A DNA stretch of 64,000 nt from Verrucomicrobiaceae bacterium (lineage in GTDB: Bacteria > Verrucomicrobiota > Verrucomicrobiia > Verrucomicrobiales > Verrucomicrobiaceae): assembly GCA_027484445.1 (NCBI GenBank), contig JAIXSY010000008.1, positions 1 through 64,000 on the forward strand, in the 5' to 3' direction. The position numbers were made by a program, and so were the translations under genes. The first letter of the stretch is position 1, and each line of letters begins with the position of its first letter. Shown piece by piece: positions 7,256-16,356 of the stretch. The notes below the pieces were generated by a model that was not told the origin of the DNA, ran no database searches, and saw nothing but the letters and a program-made list of their open reading frames with translations.

Positions 7256-9631
7256 TCAACGGGCCTTAAGCCACTCCTGTGCTTTCTGGATGCGTCGGGT
7301 GTCTTCGGGGCTGGGCTTGGTTTTGGCCTGGAGGGCATCGAGTCCCAGCTGGAGCAGCCGCTTGGCATCTTCCTGCTTCGCGGCATCCAGCATCCAGGCA
7401 CGGCCGCGCAGGCACTGTAGCCAGGCTTCGGACTTCTTCTGCTCGGCGCTGAAGTCGCTAGAGCCGGTCACCTCATCCAGGAAGGCGAGGGCTTGCTTGG
7501 CCGATGCGATGTCTTGGGTTTTCCAGGCCTCCTCCAGGCGACGCCCGGCCTGCTCCACGAGCACGCCCGAGAGCACGTTGGTGGATTCGAGGTAGTAGCG
7601 ATGGCCAGGGGCATAGACGCGTTTGGCTGCCGCAACGGCGTCACGTGCATACTTCAACTGCAGGTCCCACTGCGACCTGGAGGCGGCAACGCGTGACAGC
7701 CCGGCGTAGGCATGATCTGCCACGGGGCTGCCTTTCGGGTGCATGATTTCCCCTTGCCGGAGGGATTCCAGGAGAAGGGGCTCGGCTTCATCGAAGCGCT
7801 TCACCCGGCAGAGTTCCACGCCGAGATTGTCTAGGCAAAGCAGCACGTCGGGGTGCTCCTGCCCGTGGTGCTGGCGCAGGATGCTAAGCTGCTCAGTGTA
7901 AATGGCGATGGCTTCATCATGACGCCCGGTGTTGTGATAAATGGCGGCCAGTGCCGTGGCTGAACTGGTCAGATCGGGGAAGGTGGGGTTCTTGCGCCAA
8001 GCCGCCACCGCGATCTTGGCAGAGGACTCCCCTTCGAGGGGACGGCCTGATTTGAGAAGAATCCACGCCAGCCAGCCGTGCACGGCGGCTGTGCGAAAAT
8101 CGTTTTCCCCCAGCGTGCGCTGCCGTTCGGCAAGAGCGGCTCGTGCATCGGCCTCGGCTTCTTTCATGCGGCCCAAAACCTCGAAGCTGTAAGCTCGATC
8201 CAGCCACGCGCTGCCGAGGGCATCCACTCCACCGCCATGTCGATGCACGAGCTCAAGCTGCATCTGGGAATGCTGGAGACTGCGCTCGAATTCGTCGAGC
8301 TCGTGGTAGGTGCGGCTGAGAACGCCATGAAGCTCCGCCTTCACCTGCGGCTGGTCGTTGAGCTCCGTTTCCAATCGTTGGGCGGTGCGGTCGATGATCT
8401 TCCGGAGCATCGCGGTGTCATCGCCGAGGGCTTTGGAGGGGCCAGCCTCAGCGAGGATCTCCTTCATGAACTTCGCGACCTGCTCGCTGCGCACCAGCGC
8501 TTGTTTTTCCCTGAAAAACAGCACCGTGGAGGTAGTCACGCCCGCGACCAGGGTTAGCAGGATGAGGGCGGCGGCGCTGACCGCGAGCTTGTTGCGCTGG
8601 GTGAAGCGTTTCAGGAGGTACCACGGCGTGGGCGGATGGGCGCTGACGGGCTGCTTTTGCAGGTAAGCGAGCACGTCATCCCCCAGGGCTTCGACCGAAT
8701 CATAGCGCCGTGTGCGGTCTTGATCGATGGCCTTCATCACGATCCAGTCCAGGTCCCCTTCGATGCTGTTAGGCAGAGCTTTGTCTTCGAAGGATTCCAT
8801 TCCGGCAGAAGCCTTGGAGCGTTCGCGATGGCGGGATTTGATCTTTGTGGAGGGGCGCTGTGGGTCACGAGGCCGATGGCCAGAGTCCGTCTTGGCCGGG
8901 GGGAAGGGGACCTCACCCGTGAGCATTTCGTAGAGCACCACGCCCAGGCTGTAGATGTCGGCCCGCGTGTCGATGTCCATGCCAGGCTTCTCCTGCTCGG
9001 GGCTCATGTAAGCTGGCGTGCCCATGCGCACATTTTCGCGAGTGACGAGGGCGCTTTCGGCCAGGGACACGTCACCGATGACCTTGGCGATGCCGAAGTC
9101 GATGACCTTGGGCTGCGGTTTGCCATCCGTTTCTGTGACGAGGATGTTGGAAGGTTTGAGGTCACGATGAATGAGGCCCTTTTGATGCGCGTGCTGCACC
9201 GCGCGGCAGATCTCGATGAACAGGAGCAGCTGTTCTCTGAGGGGAAGCAGGTGACGGCGGCAGTAGGTGATGAGGCACGTGCCATGGACGAGCTCCATGA
9301 CGAAGAACGGCCGCCCTGCTGGAGTCGCCCCCGCATCGAGAACCTTGGCGACTCCTGGGTGATCCAGCACGGCCAATGCTTGGCGTTCGGCTTTGAACCG
9401 GGCCACGACCTCGCGGGTGTCCATGCCAGCCTTCAGAATCTTGAGCGCGACCTGCCGCCGCACTGGCTGGGATTGCTCTGCCCGCCAGACGATGCCAAAC
9501 CCACCTGCACCGAGTTCTTCAATGAGGGTGTAGTGGGCGATTTGATCCCCTGGTGATTCCGCAAGGATGCCTGTGGGGCCGTCAAATTCGCGGAGCGCGT
9601 CTTTGATGAATTGGTCGAGCGAGTCGGTCAT
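7256..9631 (-). CDS. Membrane Ser/Thr protein kinase with TPR sensor part
   Basis: 791 aa. Kinase domain about residues 33-330: glycine loop GAGGFGIV (41-48), Lys64, HRDLKPSN with Asp157, DFG with Asp178, and GTPAYMSPEQ. One transmembrane segment (about 350-374, AVSAAALILLTLVAGVTTST) separates it from a C-terminal region of about 410 residues with tetratricopeptide-like helices, for example LSRTYHELDEFERSL and LDNLGVELCRVKRFDEAEPL. It starts 51 bases after the stop of the ECF sigma factor and is surely co-transcribed with it. ECF-kinase pairs of this kind are known from Planctomycetes and Verrucomicrobia, where the kinase is thought to control the sigma factor. That link is inferred here from adjacency. 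Confidence 0.93.
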   Translation of the reverse strand: MTDSLDQFIKDALREFDGPTGILAESPGDQIAHYTLIEELGAGGFGIVWRAEQSQPVRRQVALKILKAGMDTREVVARFKAERQALAVLDHPGVAKVLDAGATPAGRPFFVMELVHGTCLITYCRRHLLPLREQLLLFIEICRAVQHAHQKGLIHRDLKPSNILVTETDGKPQPKVIDFGIAKVIGDVSLAESALVTRENVRMGTPAYMSPEQEKPGMDIDTRADIYSLGVVLYEMLTGEVPFPPAKTDSGHRPRDPQRPSTKIKSRHRERSKASAGMESFEDKALPNSIEGDLDWIVMKAIDQDRTRRYDSVEALGDDVLAYLQKQPVSAHPPTPWYLLKRFTQRNKLAVSAAALILLTLVAGVTTSTVLFFREKQALVRSEQVAKFMKEILAEAGPSKALGDDTAMLRKIIDRTAQRLETELNDQPQVKAELHGVLSRTYHELDEFERSLQHSQMQLELVHRHGGGVDALGSAWLDRAYSFEVLGRMKEAEADARAALAERQRTLGENDFRTAAVHGWLAWILLKSGRPLEGESSAKIAVAAWRKNPTFPDLTSSATALAAIYHNTGRHDEAIAIYTEQLSILRQHHGQEHPDVLLCLDNLGVELCRVKRFDEAEPLLLESLRQGEIMHPKGSPVADHAYAGLSRVAASRSQWDLQLKYARDAVAAAKRVYAPGHRYYLESTNVLSGVLVEQAGRRLEEAWKTQDIASAKQALAFLDEVTGSSDFSAEQKKSEAWLQCLRGRAWMLDAAKQEDAKRLLQLGLDALQAKTKPSPEDTRRIQKAQEWLKAR

Positions 9632-9682
9632 GTGCCACGAAGAATGAAGTCAGAAGAGCAGGGGATGCACTGCTGTCGCGTC

Positions 9683-10411
9683 TCAACTGCGTAGGATTTC
9701 CCGCAGCCAAGCAAGCTCGGCATCGACATCCTCTTCATTGACCACGGTTTTGGAGATCTCAGCCTCCAGCAGCTCACGGAATTTTTTCCGCAGTCGATGC
9801 ACGAGCACCCGCACAGCATTTTCATTTGAGTCGAGTCGCTGGGCCAGCTCGGCATAGGGCACGGGGGCGTCATCCCAGCCCAGGTGAGGCTCGACGGCTT
9901 CATAGTCACCTAGGCGATTGTTCTTGGCGAAAGAAGAGCGCAGCTTCTGCCGCACGTTCTCCAGCAGTTGCATGGCCCAGGCGCGGTCATACAGCTTCTC
10001 GGGATCGGTGACCTCAGCAGGTTCATGGGCGTAGCGGCCATCGGCGTCCACTTCATCCAGGGAGATCACGGTGACACCACTGCCTCGCTTCTGGGCGTTG
10101 GCTTGACGAGACTGTCGGCTCACCGTGCGGCTCAGGATGCCGATGAGAAAGCTGCGCAGCCGTCCGCGCTCCTGCCGCACCTGCTTCAGGGAGTCATCTG
10201 CAACGATGCGCTCAAAGGTCATCTGGGTGAGGTCTTCCGCATCCTCCGAGGAGTAGCCGCTGCGACGGAGATAGGCATACACGGGATACCAGTAGCGTTC
10301 GCAGATCTCCTCCAGCGCAGCGGCGGCCTGCCGCGGGTCCTTGCTCTTCACGATCTGGACCAAAGTCCAGTGCGTGGTCGGGAAATCGGAGTCACGGCGG
10401 GAATCTCGCAT
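9683..10411 (-). CDS. ECF-type RNA polymerase sigma factor
   Basis: 242 aa. The N-terminus FPTTHWTLVQIV is typical of the ECF groups that accompany Ser/Thr kinases. Region 2 (about 30-90) includes YWYPVYAYLRRSGYSSEDAEDLTQ and the RGRLRSFL helix. Region 4 near the C-terminus has YAELAQRLDSNENAVRVLV followed by HRLRKKFREL, the DNA-recognition helix-turn-helix. No anti-sigma factor gene is visible. The downstream kinase is the likely regulator. It is divergent from the secreted-protein cluster starting at 10554, a plausible target by position only. Confidence 0.93.
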   Translation of the reverse strand: MRDSRRDSDFPTTHWTLVQIVKSKDPRQAAAALEEICERYWYPVYAYLRRSGYSSEDAEDLTQMTFERIVADDSLKQVRQERGRLRSFLIGILSRTVSRQSRQANAQKRGSGVTVISLDEVDADGRYAHEPAEVTDPEKLYDRAWAMQLLENVRQKLRSSFAKNNRLGDYEAVEPHLGWDDAPVPYAELAQRLDSNENAVRVLVHRLRKKFRELLEAEISKTVVNEEDVDAELAWLREILRS

Positions 10412-10553
10412 GGGGGCTTAATACGGTAGGGGCAAATTGACCGTCAATCAGCGTCGGAAAAACTTTGTCCCGTTTTGTAATAAATCGCTTGTTATGAACA
10501 TAAGACATCTTGGGCGCTTCTCCGAATCATTTTCGGAAAGTGCTTTTGATCTC
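10412..10553. promoter_or_regulatory. Divergent control region between sigma factor and secreted cluster
   Basis: This 142-base spacer is comparatively AT-rich and lies between divergent start codons. It must carry promoters for both directions. A small hairpin (ccgaa..ttcgg, about 10522-10536) lies near the start of the plus-strand gene. No -35/-10 pair stands out enough to name. Confidence 0.4.
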
Positions 10554-11390
10554 ATGAAAAGCTCCCTTTTCCCTCTTTTGTGCCTGCTTGCTGTGACCGC
10601 TTTCGCGTTTCCACCAGCTCCGTTTTACACGCTCCACGGCATGGTCAGGGATCAGGTGGGGCAGACCATCACGGCGGAGGGGGCGGAGATCGTGCTGCTG
10701 AAGGGCACTGAAGAGATCGGGCGCACGCCGATCAATTCCACGGTGAGGCTGGAGCAGAATTACGAGCTGCGCATCCGCATCGACCACAACCGGAGTGGCA
10801 CGACGATCTACACGGACAAGGCGGTGGCGGCGCAGGGGCTGTTTTCCCTGGCGGTGGACATGAATGGCAGCCGCTTCTATCCGATCGAGGTCAGTGGTAA
10901 TCTGACGGCAGGGAAGGGGGGCGAGCATGTGCGGCTGGATCTGAACCTGGGGGAAGATCTGGACGGTGACGGTTTGCCAGATGTCTGGGAGGCCTGGCAG
11001 CTCTATCAGGCGGGTTACTTCCCAGATGCCAATGGCAACTGGCCCATCCACCTGCTCTCCAGAAATGGGGATTTCGACAAAGACGGCCTGACGGACTGGT
11101 TCGAGTATGTGGCGGGAACGTTCGCGGGTGATGCCACCGAGCGCTTCACGCTGGAGATCAAAGAAAAGCTGCCGCAGAGCGTGCGGTTCGAGTTTTTCGC
11201 CATCACGGGCAAGACCTACACCATCGAGAAAAGCACCGATCTGGATACCTGGGTGCAGGTGCCGTTTTCGCTGGATGCGCCAGGCTCCGGTCTGCCAGCA
11301 CAGAAAAGCCAGGAAGTGGGTATCCGCTCTGCATTTACCGCTCCCTCGGCCGGGTCCGGGAAGGAGTTTTATCGCCTGTCTGTGAGGTAG
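10554..11390 (+). CDS. Secreted protein with Ca-binding-like repeats, cluster gene 1
   Basis: 278 aa from the ATG at 10554, chosen because MKSSLFPLLCLLAVTAFAF is a clear signal peptide; the open frame extends upstream without one. Residues 25-125 look like a carboxypeptidase-regulatory-like beta domain. Two acidic loops of the thrombospondin-3/EF-hand type follow: DLDGDGLPD (135-143) and DFDKDGLTD (173-181). The last 90 residues (KTYTIEKSTDLDTWVQV, FYRLSV) form a C-terminal module seen again in the 317-aa protein at the other end of the cluster. Function unknown; export and calcium binding are inferences. Confidence 0.8.
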   Translation: MKSSLFPLLCLLAVTAFAFPPAPFYTLHGMVRDQVGQTITAEGAEIVLLKGTEEIGRTPINSTVRLEQNYELRIRIDHNRSGTTIYTDKAVAAQGLFSLAVDMNGSRFYPIEVSGNLTAGKGGEHVRLDLNLGEDLDGDGLPDVWEAWQLYQAGYFPDANGNWPIHLLSRNGDFDKDGLTDWFEYVAGTFAGDATERFTLEIKEKLPQSVRFEFFAITGKTYTIEKSTDLDTWVQVPFSLDAPGSGLPAQKSQEVGIRSAFTAPSAGSGKEFYRLSVR

Positions 11391-11432
11391 CTTCTGCCAT
11401 CCGCCTGATCCGACTTTTTCGACCGACTTATT

Positions 11433-13367
11433 ATGAAGCTGAAAACCTTGTTTTGTGCGCTTTGCGCCGTGTTTTTCACCTCGCTGGCGAGCGCTCAGTG
11501 GCGAACGGAAACCTACAGCCTCAAGGGCGGCTGGAACTCCATCTACCTGCATGGTGATGCGGTGCATGACACGATCGACAACCTGCTTCCCGTGCAGGTC
11601 CTGGAGGTCTGGCGGTGGAATCCGAACCCGACACAGGTGCAGTTCACCGAGTCCCCGCTGATCCCCAGCGAGGGCACACCGGAGTGGAGCGTGTGGAAGC
11701 GTGGCATCCCAGCCCAGACGACGCTGACGCAGCTCACCGGGCAGGCGGCTTATCTGGTGAAGTGCTCAGGCACTACCTCCAACACCTACTCCGCCCCGCT
11801 GCGTCAGGCCCATCGGCTGCCCCAGAGCTCATGGGTGCGGAATGGGGCCAATCTGTTGGGTTTTCCAACACGTCTGAACAGCGTGTATCCGCTCTTTACG
11901 AACTACTTCGCCACCTTCCCGGCGGCCACGGCGGTAAACACACGCATCTACAAATATGTGGGCGGCGATCTCGGCCCATCGAACCCGATGCAGGTCTTCT
12001 CACCTTCCCTGGAGCGCCTGGACCGCACGCAGGCCTACTGGTTTTCTGCCGAGGTGGTGGGCAATTTCTATGCGCCGATGGAACTGAGCTTCACCAGCCT
12101 CGGCGGGCTGAGCTTTGGCGGCTCGGGAAACATCATCACCGCCCGCGTGCGGAACCGCACGAATGCTGCGGTGACCCTGACGCTGGCTCCAGTGAACAGC
12201 GAGGCCGCCCCCCTGGCCATGACCGGCATCACCGGACCGGTGCCGCTGACACGCCGCACCTATAACAGCAGCCTGAATCAGTGGACGGAAACGGCCATCT
12301 CCGCCGCTTACACTGAGGTGATCGGTCCGCAGGCCACGGTAGAGCTGAGCTTCAGCATCGACCGGACCCACGCCAGCATGACGGCTGCTGCTGCTGGGGC
12401 CTACTTCGCCTCCTTTTTGCGCATCACGGACAGTGGCAGCCTGATGGATGTGTATGTGCCAGCTTCTGCGCTGAAGACCTCGCTGGCAGGCCTGTGGATC
12501 GGGGACATCTCGTTGACGAATGTGGGCAGTCAGGTCAGCAATCGAGCCCTGGGCACCGCTGCGGTGAGCGCCGGGGCTGTGACGAGCATCACGGTGAATG
12601 GCACAGGCGGCTTTGGCTATACCACGGCACCGGTGGTGACGGTCGCGGCACCGATTTCCGGCACCACGGCCACAGCGACGGCGACGGTGGCGAATGGTGC
12701 TGTGACCGGTTTTACCATCACCAGCGGTGGCAGCGGCTACACTCGGGCACCGGTCGTAACCATCGCCCCGCCGCCGCCGCTTACGGGCACGGGCACGGCA
12801 AAGGCCTTCAGCCTCCGGGCCATCCTGCACATCGATACCAGCGGCACGGCTAGGTTGCTTTCCAAAGTCTTCATTGGCCAACTGGCCACCGCACCGCATG
12901 AGGTGGGCATCGCCACGCAGCAGGCGCTTTTGAAAGCGGACGCACTCGACACGGCGCAGCGCATTGTGGCGGCCCACCTGCCGCTGGATCAGGTCATCAG
13001 CGCCGGTTCCGGCAGTGTGGCGGTGCCAGGAGTGCTCACGCGGAACATCCAGGTGCCCATGAATGATCCCACGAACCCGTTTCTGCACAAATACCACCCG
13101 GACCACGACAACAAGGATGCCCGCTTTGACCCCGTGGTGCTGCAAAATGGTGCCACCGCCACGAATGCTCGCATGAGCGATGGTGCGGAGGCTCCGGCCA
13201 TCAACCGCGCCTGCACCTTCACCTTCACCGCAGGGGCCTCGGATGGCAGCAGCGTGCTCGGCGGCACCTACAGCGAGACCATCACCGGCCTGCACAAAAA
13301 CACCCTCCAGCTCAGCGGCACCTTCCAGCTGCGGCGCGCCTCGGAGATCGGGGTGCTTACCCAATGA
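11433..13367 (+). CDS. Large secreted protein of unknown function, cluster gene 2
   Basis: 644 aa. Residues 1-22 ([20 protein letters not shown]) are a signal peptide. The N-terminal third contains [15 protein letters not shown] and repeated aromatic strands, suggesting an all-beta fold. At about 383-450 are two glycine/threonine-rich copies ([17 protein letters not shown] and [16 protein letters not shown]), a repeat common in PVC adhesin-like proteins. The C-terminal part has Asn/Asp-rich [10 protein letters not shown] and [20 protein letters not shown]. It starts 42 bases after the previous stop, so is probably co-transcribed. No enzymatic motif was found. Confidence 0.75.
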   Translation: MKLKTLFCALCAVFFTSLASAQWRTETYSLKGGWNSIYLHGDAVHDTIDNLLPVQVLEVWRWNPNPTQVQFTESPLIPSEGTPEWSVWKRGIPAQTTLTQLTGQAAYLVKCSGTTSNTYSAPLRQAHRLPQSSWVRNGANLLGFPTRLNSVYPLFTNYFATFPAATAVNTRIYKYVGGDLGPSNPMQVFSPSLERLDRTQAYWFSAEVVGNFYAPMELSFTSLGGLSFGGSGNIITARVRNRTNAAVTLTLAPVNSEAAPLAMTGITGPVPLTRRTYNSSLNQWTETAISAAYTEVIGPQATVELSFSIDRTHASMTAAAAGAYFASFLRITDSGSLMDVYVPASALKTSLAGLWIGDISLTNVGSQVSNRALGTAAVSAGAVTSITVNGTGGFGYTTAPVVTVAAPISGTTATATATVANGAVTGFTITSGGSGYTRAPVVTIAPPPPLTGTGTAKAFSLRAILHIDTSGTARLLSKVFIGQLATAPHEVGIATQQALLKADALDTAQRIVAAHLPLDQVISAGSGSVAVPGVLTRNIQVPMNDPTNPFLHKYHPDHDNKDARFDPVVLQNGATATNARMSDGAEAPAINRACTFTFTAGASDGSSVLGGTYSETITGLHKNTLQLSGTFQLRRASEIGVLTQ

Positions 13368-13431
13368 CAAATTTCAGAACTGACGAACGACGAACCCAGA
13401 CTGCCACCTCTCAAGACCTGCTGACTTTACC

Positions 13432-16059
13432 ATGAACACGCCAACGAACACCCGCCCCGTCTCGATCCAGCCCGGCCGCTGCCTGCTGCTTGGACTCGCA
13501 CTCCTCACTGTCAACGCCCTGCTGCCGACAGAGGCAGCCGCGCAGACCAACGTGCCGCTTCTGGTGAACTACCAGGGCACTGTCACCGACAGCACGGGGC
13601 TGCCGCTAGGGGCCACGGGCACTGTCTCAGCTCCTGTGGCTGCGCCAGTAAACCGCAAGATCATTTTCCGGTTCTGGGATGCTGCCACTGGCGGCACTCG
13701 CCTGTGGACCGAGGAGCAGACGGTGACCATCTCTCTAGGTCAGTTCAGTGTTCTGCTAGGCCAGGGCATCAATGCCACCGGCACAGCGGCAGGCGAGTCC
13801 CGTCCAGCTCTGGACACGGTTTTCACCGGCACGGGCAACGACCGCTTTCTGGGCGTCACCGTCGATAATGGCGACAACAACATCACGGGTGCGGACACCG
13901 AGATCACCCCACGCCAGCGCATCACCTCCGTGGCGTATTCATTGCGTGCCAGAGCGGCGGACAGCGTGGCCAGCACCACGGACCTGATGCTCGGCGGCAG
14001 CGCGAACTATGGTTTGGGTTGGTATGGCACCGGCAGGCTCTTCAATGCAGTCAATGTGAACGGTCCCGTGCTTTACGGCCAAGGCGGTGGCATCTTGGGA
14101 GCGGTGAATGGTGCCACACAAACACCCGTGCTGCGTTGGAATGAACTCGGCCAGGTCGGCATCGGCACCACCGCCATGCCTTCCGGCTCAGAGCTGACCC
14201 TCCAGGGCGATGACACCAACACCCCGCCCCTCCACCTGAACATCCGTGGCAACACTGAAACCAACAAACGCCTGCTCATCGGTTACAACACCACGGGCAA
14301 CTATGGTGCCATCCAGGCCTACAACGGCACCTCCGGCACACCCAACACCACCACCGCCCTGCTTCTGAACCAGGCCGGCGGCAATGTGGGCATTGGCAAT
14401 GCCAGCCCCACGTCACGTCTGGATGTCACCGGCGGCATCAAGGCCACAGGAGCGGGTGGCTATAGCTTCAACACGGGGGATCTGGACGGCGGCCTATTTT
14501 CTCCGGCGGATGGGATGCTCACCTTCAACACGAACGGCACAGAAAAGTTACGCGTCGATGGTTCTGGTAACGTCGGCATTAATACCACGACACCACTCAG
14601 CACGCTTCATGTGAATGGCATCATTTCTGCACGTCCCAGCAACGTCAATCATGGCTACATTGCTCTCCAGACGGGCAGTGCCACAGATGACGGTTACATT
14701 GAATGGTATAAGCCCAATGGCAGCCGCTCTGCCTACATGGGCTACAGTGGGTTAAACAACCTTCAGCTTACCTTGGCAGGAACTCACAACTTCCTCATTA
14801 CCGGCAATGGTAACGTAGGCATCGGTACGGCCACGCCGGGAGAACGGTTGACGATCGTTGGCTCTGGATCCACGAGCACAAGCACAGCGCTAAGCGTCTG
14901 GAATTCTGCGATATCTCCCTTGTTTCATGTCCGCAATGACGGCAACGTCGGTGTAGGCACAAATACGCCTGGTTCACGGCTGGATGTGAATGGAAAAGCA
15001 GCTGCCTCTGTTTTACAGGCGCGGGGTATTGTGGGCACTCATGACCAAGGCGCCTACATCGAGTGGAATCGATGGGGCGAAGGAGAGACTGATATCAATA
15101 ATCAAAAAGGGTTGGGCAGTGGCGGCTTCACCTTCAATGAAGTGGACGCCGCCAACAACTACACGGAGCGCATGAAAATTAATCCCGCTGGCAACGTCGG
15201 CATCGGTACGAACAATCCCGTGCAGGGAAGGCTGGTCGTCTCCGGTGCTGGATCTACCAACAACTTCGGCAGCACTTGGATCTATGGCTCAGGTGGTGCC
15301 GCAGCCAACGGTCCAATCAATGAGACAAATAGCATTTACGCCTTTGCGTCGATCTCAGGGTCACACTTCCGCGCCTTCTCAGATCGGCGGATCAAACAAA
15401 TCGTCGGTCGTTCGGATTCCTCTCACGATCTGGCGACGGTTCTAGGCATCGAAATCACTGACTATCGTTACATTGATAAGCTTGCTTACGGTAATAAAAC
15501 CCATAAAAAAGTGATCGCCCAGCAGCTGGAACAGGTTTTTCCACAGGCAGTGAAGCACACCACCGATGTGGTCCCAGACATCTATAGAAGGGCCTCGATC
15601 AAAGACGGCTGGATCACTCTGACCACGGGGTTGAAGAAAGGCGAGCGTGTGCGCCTCATTAGCCCAAAGGCGGATGGTGTTTATGAAGTGTTGGAAGTGA
15701 AGAAGGACGGATTCCGCACCGCCTTCAAACCGCAGGGTGACGATGTTTTCGTCTTTGGCCGTGAAGTGAACGATTTTCGTTCCGTGGACTACGAGGCCAT
15801 ATCCATGCTGAACGTTTCTGCCACACAGCAGATCAAGAAGGAGAAAGATGCCGAGGTGAAGGCCTTGAAGGACGAAAATGCTGATCTCAAAGCCCGTGTC
15901 GAAACCCTGGAAGCCCAAACGGAGCGCCTCGCTGATCTGGAGGCCAAGGACAAAGCCCGCGAGGCCAAGCTGGCCGCCATTGAGAAGCTGCTGCTGGCCC
16001 TTGAGAAGGGTGTTGCGCAGCCAGTGTCTTTGAAAAAGAGCGCTAGTGGGGCGGAGTGA
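13432..16059 (+). CDS. Fibre-like secreted protein with S74 self-cleaving chaperone domain, cluster gene 3
   Basis: 875 aa. An N-terminal hydrophobic segment (about 20-36) precedes VPLLVNYQGTVTD. The body carries six copies of NVGIGTxxPxxRLxVxG (starting near residues 241, 318, 379, 461, 503 and 587), a beta-strand motif typical of trimeric fibres ahead of S74 domains. The peptidase S74 domain begins at FSDRRIK with the Ser650/Lys655 pair, then KVIAQQLEQVFPQAV and YEAISMLNVSATQQIKK, and ends in a coiled coil (about 800-855). In phage tailspikes this domain trimerises the fibre and then cleaves itself off at this Ser. The same is expected here for a surface or secreted trimer. Confidence 0.85.
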   Translation: MNTPTNTRPVSIQPGRCLLLGLALLTVNALLPTEAAAQTNVPLLVNYQGTVTDSTGLPLGATGTVSAPVAAPVNRKIIFRFWDAATGGTRLWTEEQTVTISLGQFSVLLGQGINATGTAAGESRPALDTVFTGTGNDRFLGVTVDNGDNNITGADTEITPRQRITSVAYSLRARAADSVASTTDLMLGGSANYGLGWYGTGRLFNAVNVNGPVLYGQGGGILGAVNGATQTPVLRWNELGQVGIGTTAMPSGSELTLQGDDTNTPPLHLNIRGNTETNKRLLIGYNTTGNYGAIQAYNGTSGTPNTTTALLLNQAGGNVGIGNASPTSRLDVTGGIKATGAGGYSFNTGDLDGGLFSPADGMLTFNTNGTEKLRVDGSGNVGINTTTPLSTLHVNGIISARPSNVNHGYIALQTGSATDDGYIEWYKPNGSRSAYMGYSGLNNLQLTLAGTHNFLITGNGNVGIGTATPGERLTIVGSGSTSTSTALSVWNSAISPLFHVRNDGNVGVGTNTPGSRLDVNGKAAASVLQARGIVGTHDQGAYIEWNRWGEGETDINNQKGLGSGGFTFNEVDAANNYTERMKINPAGNVGIGTNNPVQGRLVVSGAGSTNNFGSTWIYGSGGAAANGPINETNSIYAFASISGSHFRAFSDRRIKQIVGRSDSSHDLATVLGIEITDYRYIDKLAYGNKTHKKVIAQQLEQVFPQAVKHTTDVVPDIYRRASIKDGWITLTTGLKKGERVRLISPKADGVYEVLEVKKDGFRTAFKPQGDDVFVFGREVNDFRSVDYEAISMLNVSATQQIKKEKDAEVKALKDENADLKARVETLEAQTERLADLEAKDKAREAKLAAIEKLLLALEKGVAQPVSLKKSASGAE

Positions 16060-16119
16060 GTCATTCCTTTCGACCACTGTCATGAAACGGGGAGTTCCAC
16101 CACCTCAAAAGGCGCAGCC

Positions 16120-16305
16120 TTTGGACTGCGGCAGCCTGCTGCCGCTTTCTCAAGCCAGCCCTGCTGGCGCTGATGGCCGCGAGGTGTACTTTAGCACTCA
16201 GCGGCTCCGCCCACGCGGAAGCGCCTCTACTTCGATCTTCACCACAAGGACTCCGGCGGCAGCAGGGCTGCCTCCAAAAAGCGGCAGTAGGCTGCCGCAA
16301 TCCAC
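16120..16305. repeat. Long inverted repeat in the spacer before the giant gene
   Basis: Arms of about 27 bases (near 16120-16146 and 16278-16304, tgcggcagcctgctgccgc against its complement) match with two differences and flank about 130 bases that include further G/C-rich palindromes. The spacer 16060-16356 contains no credible ORF. The element may be a REP/MITE-like unit or may terminate or modulate read-through into the 2801-aa gene. Confidence 0.6.
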
Positions 16306-16356
16306 GGTGCTTCGCACTTCGCTTCCTCATTCTGATTTCGTCATTCTTTCGCTGCC

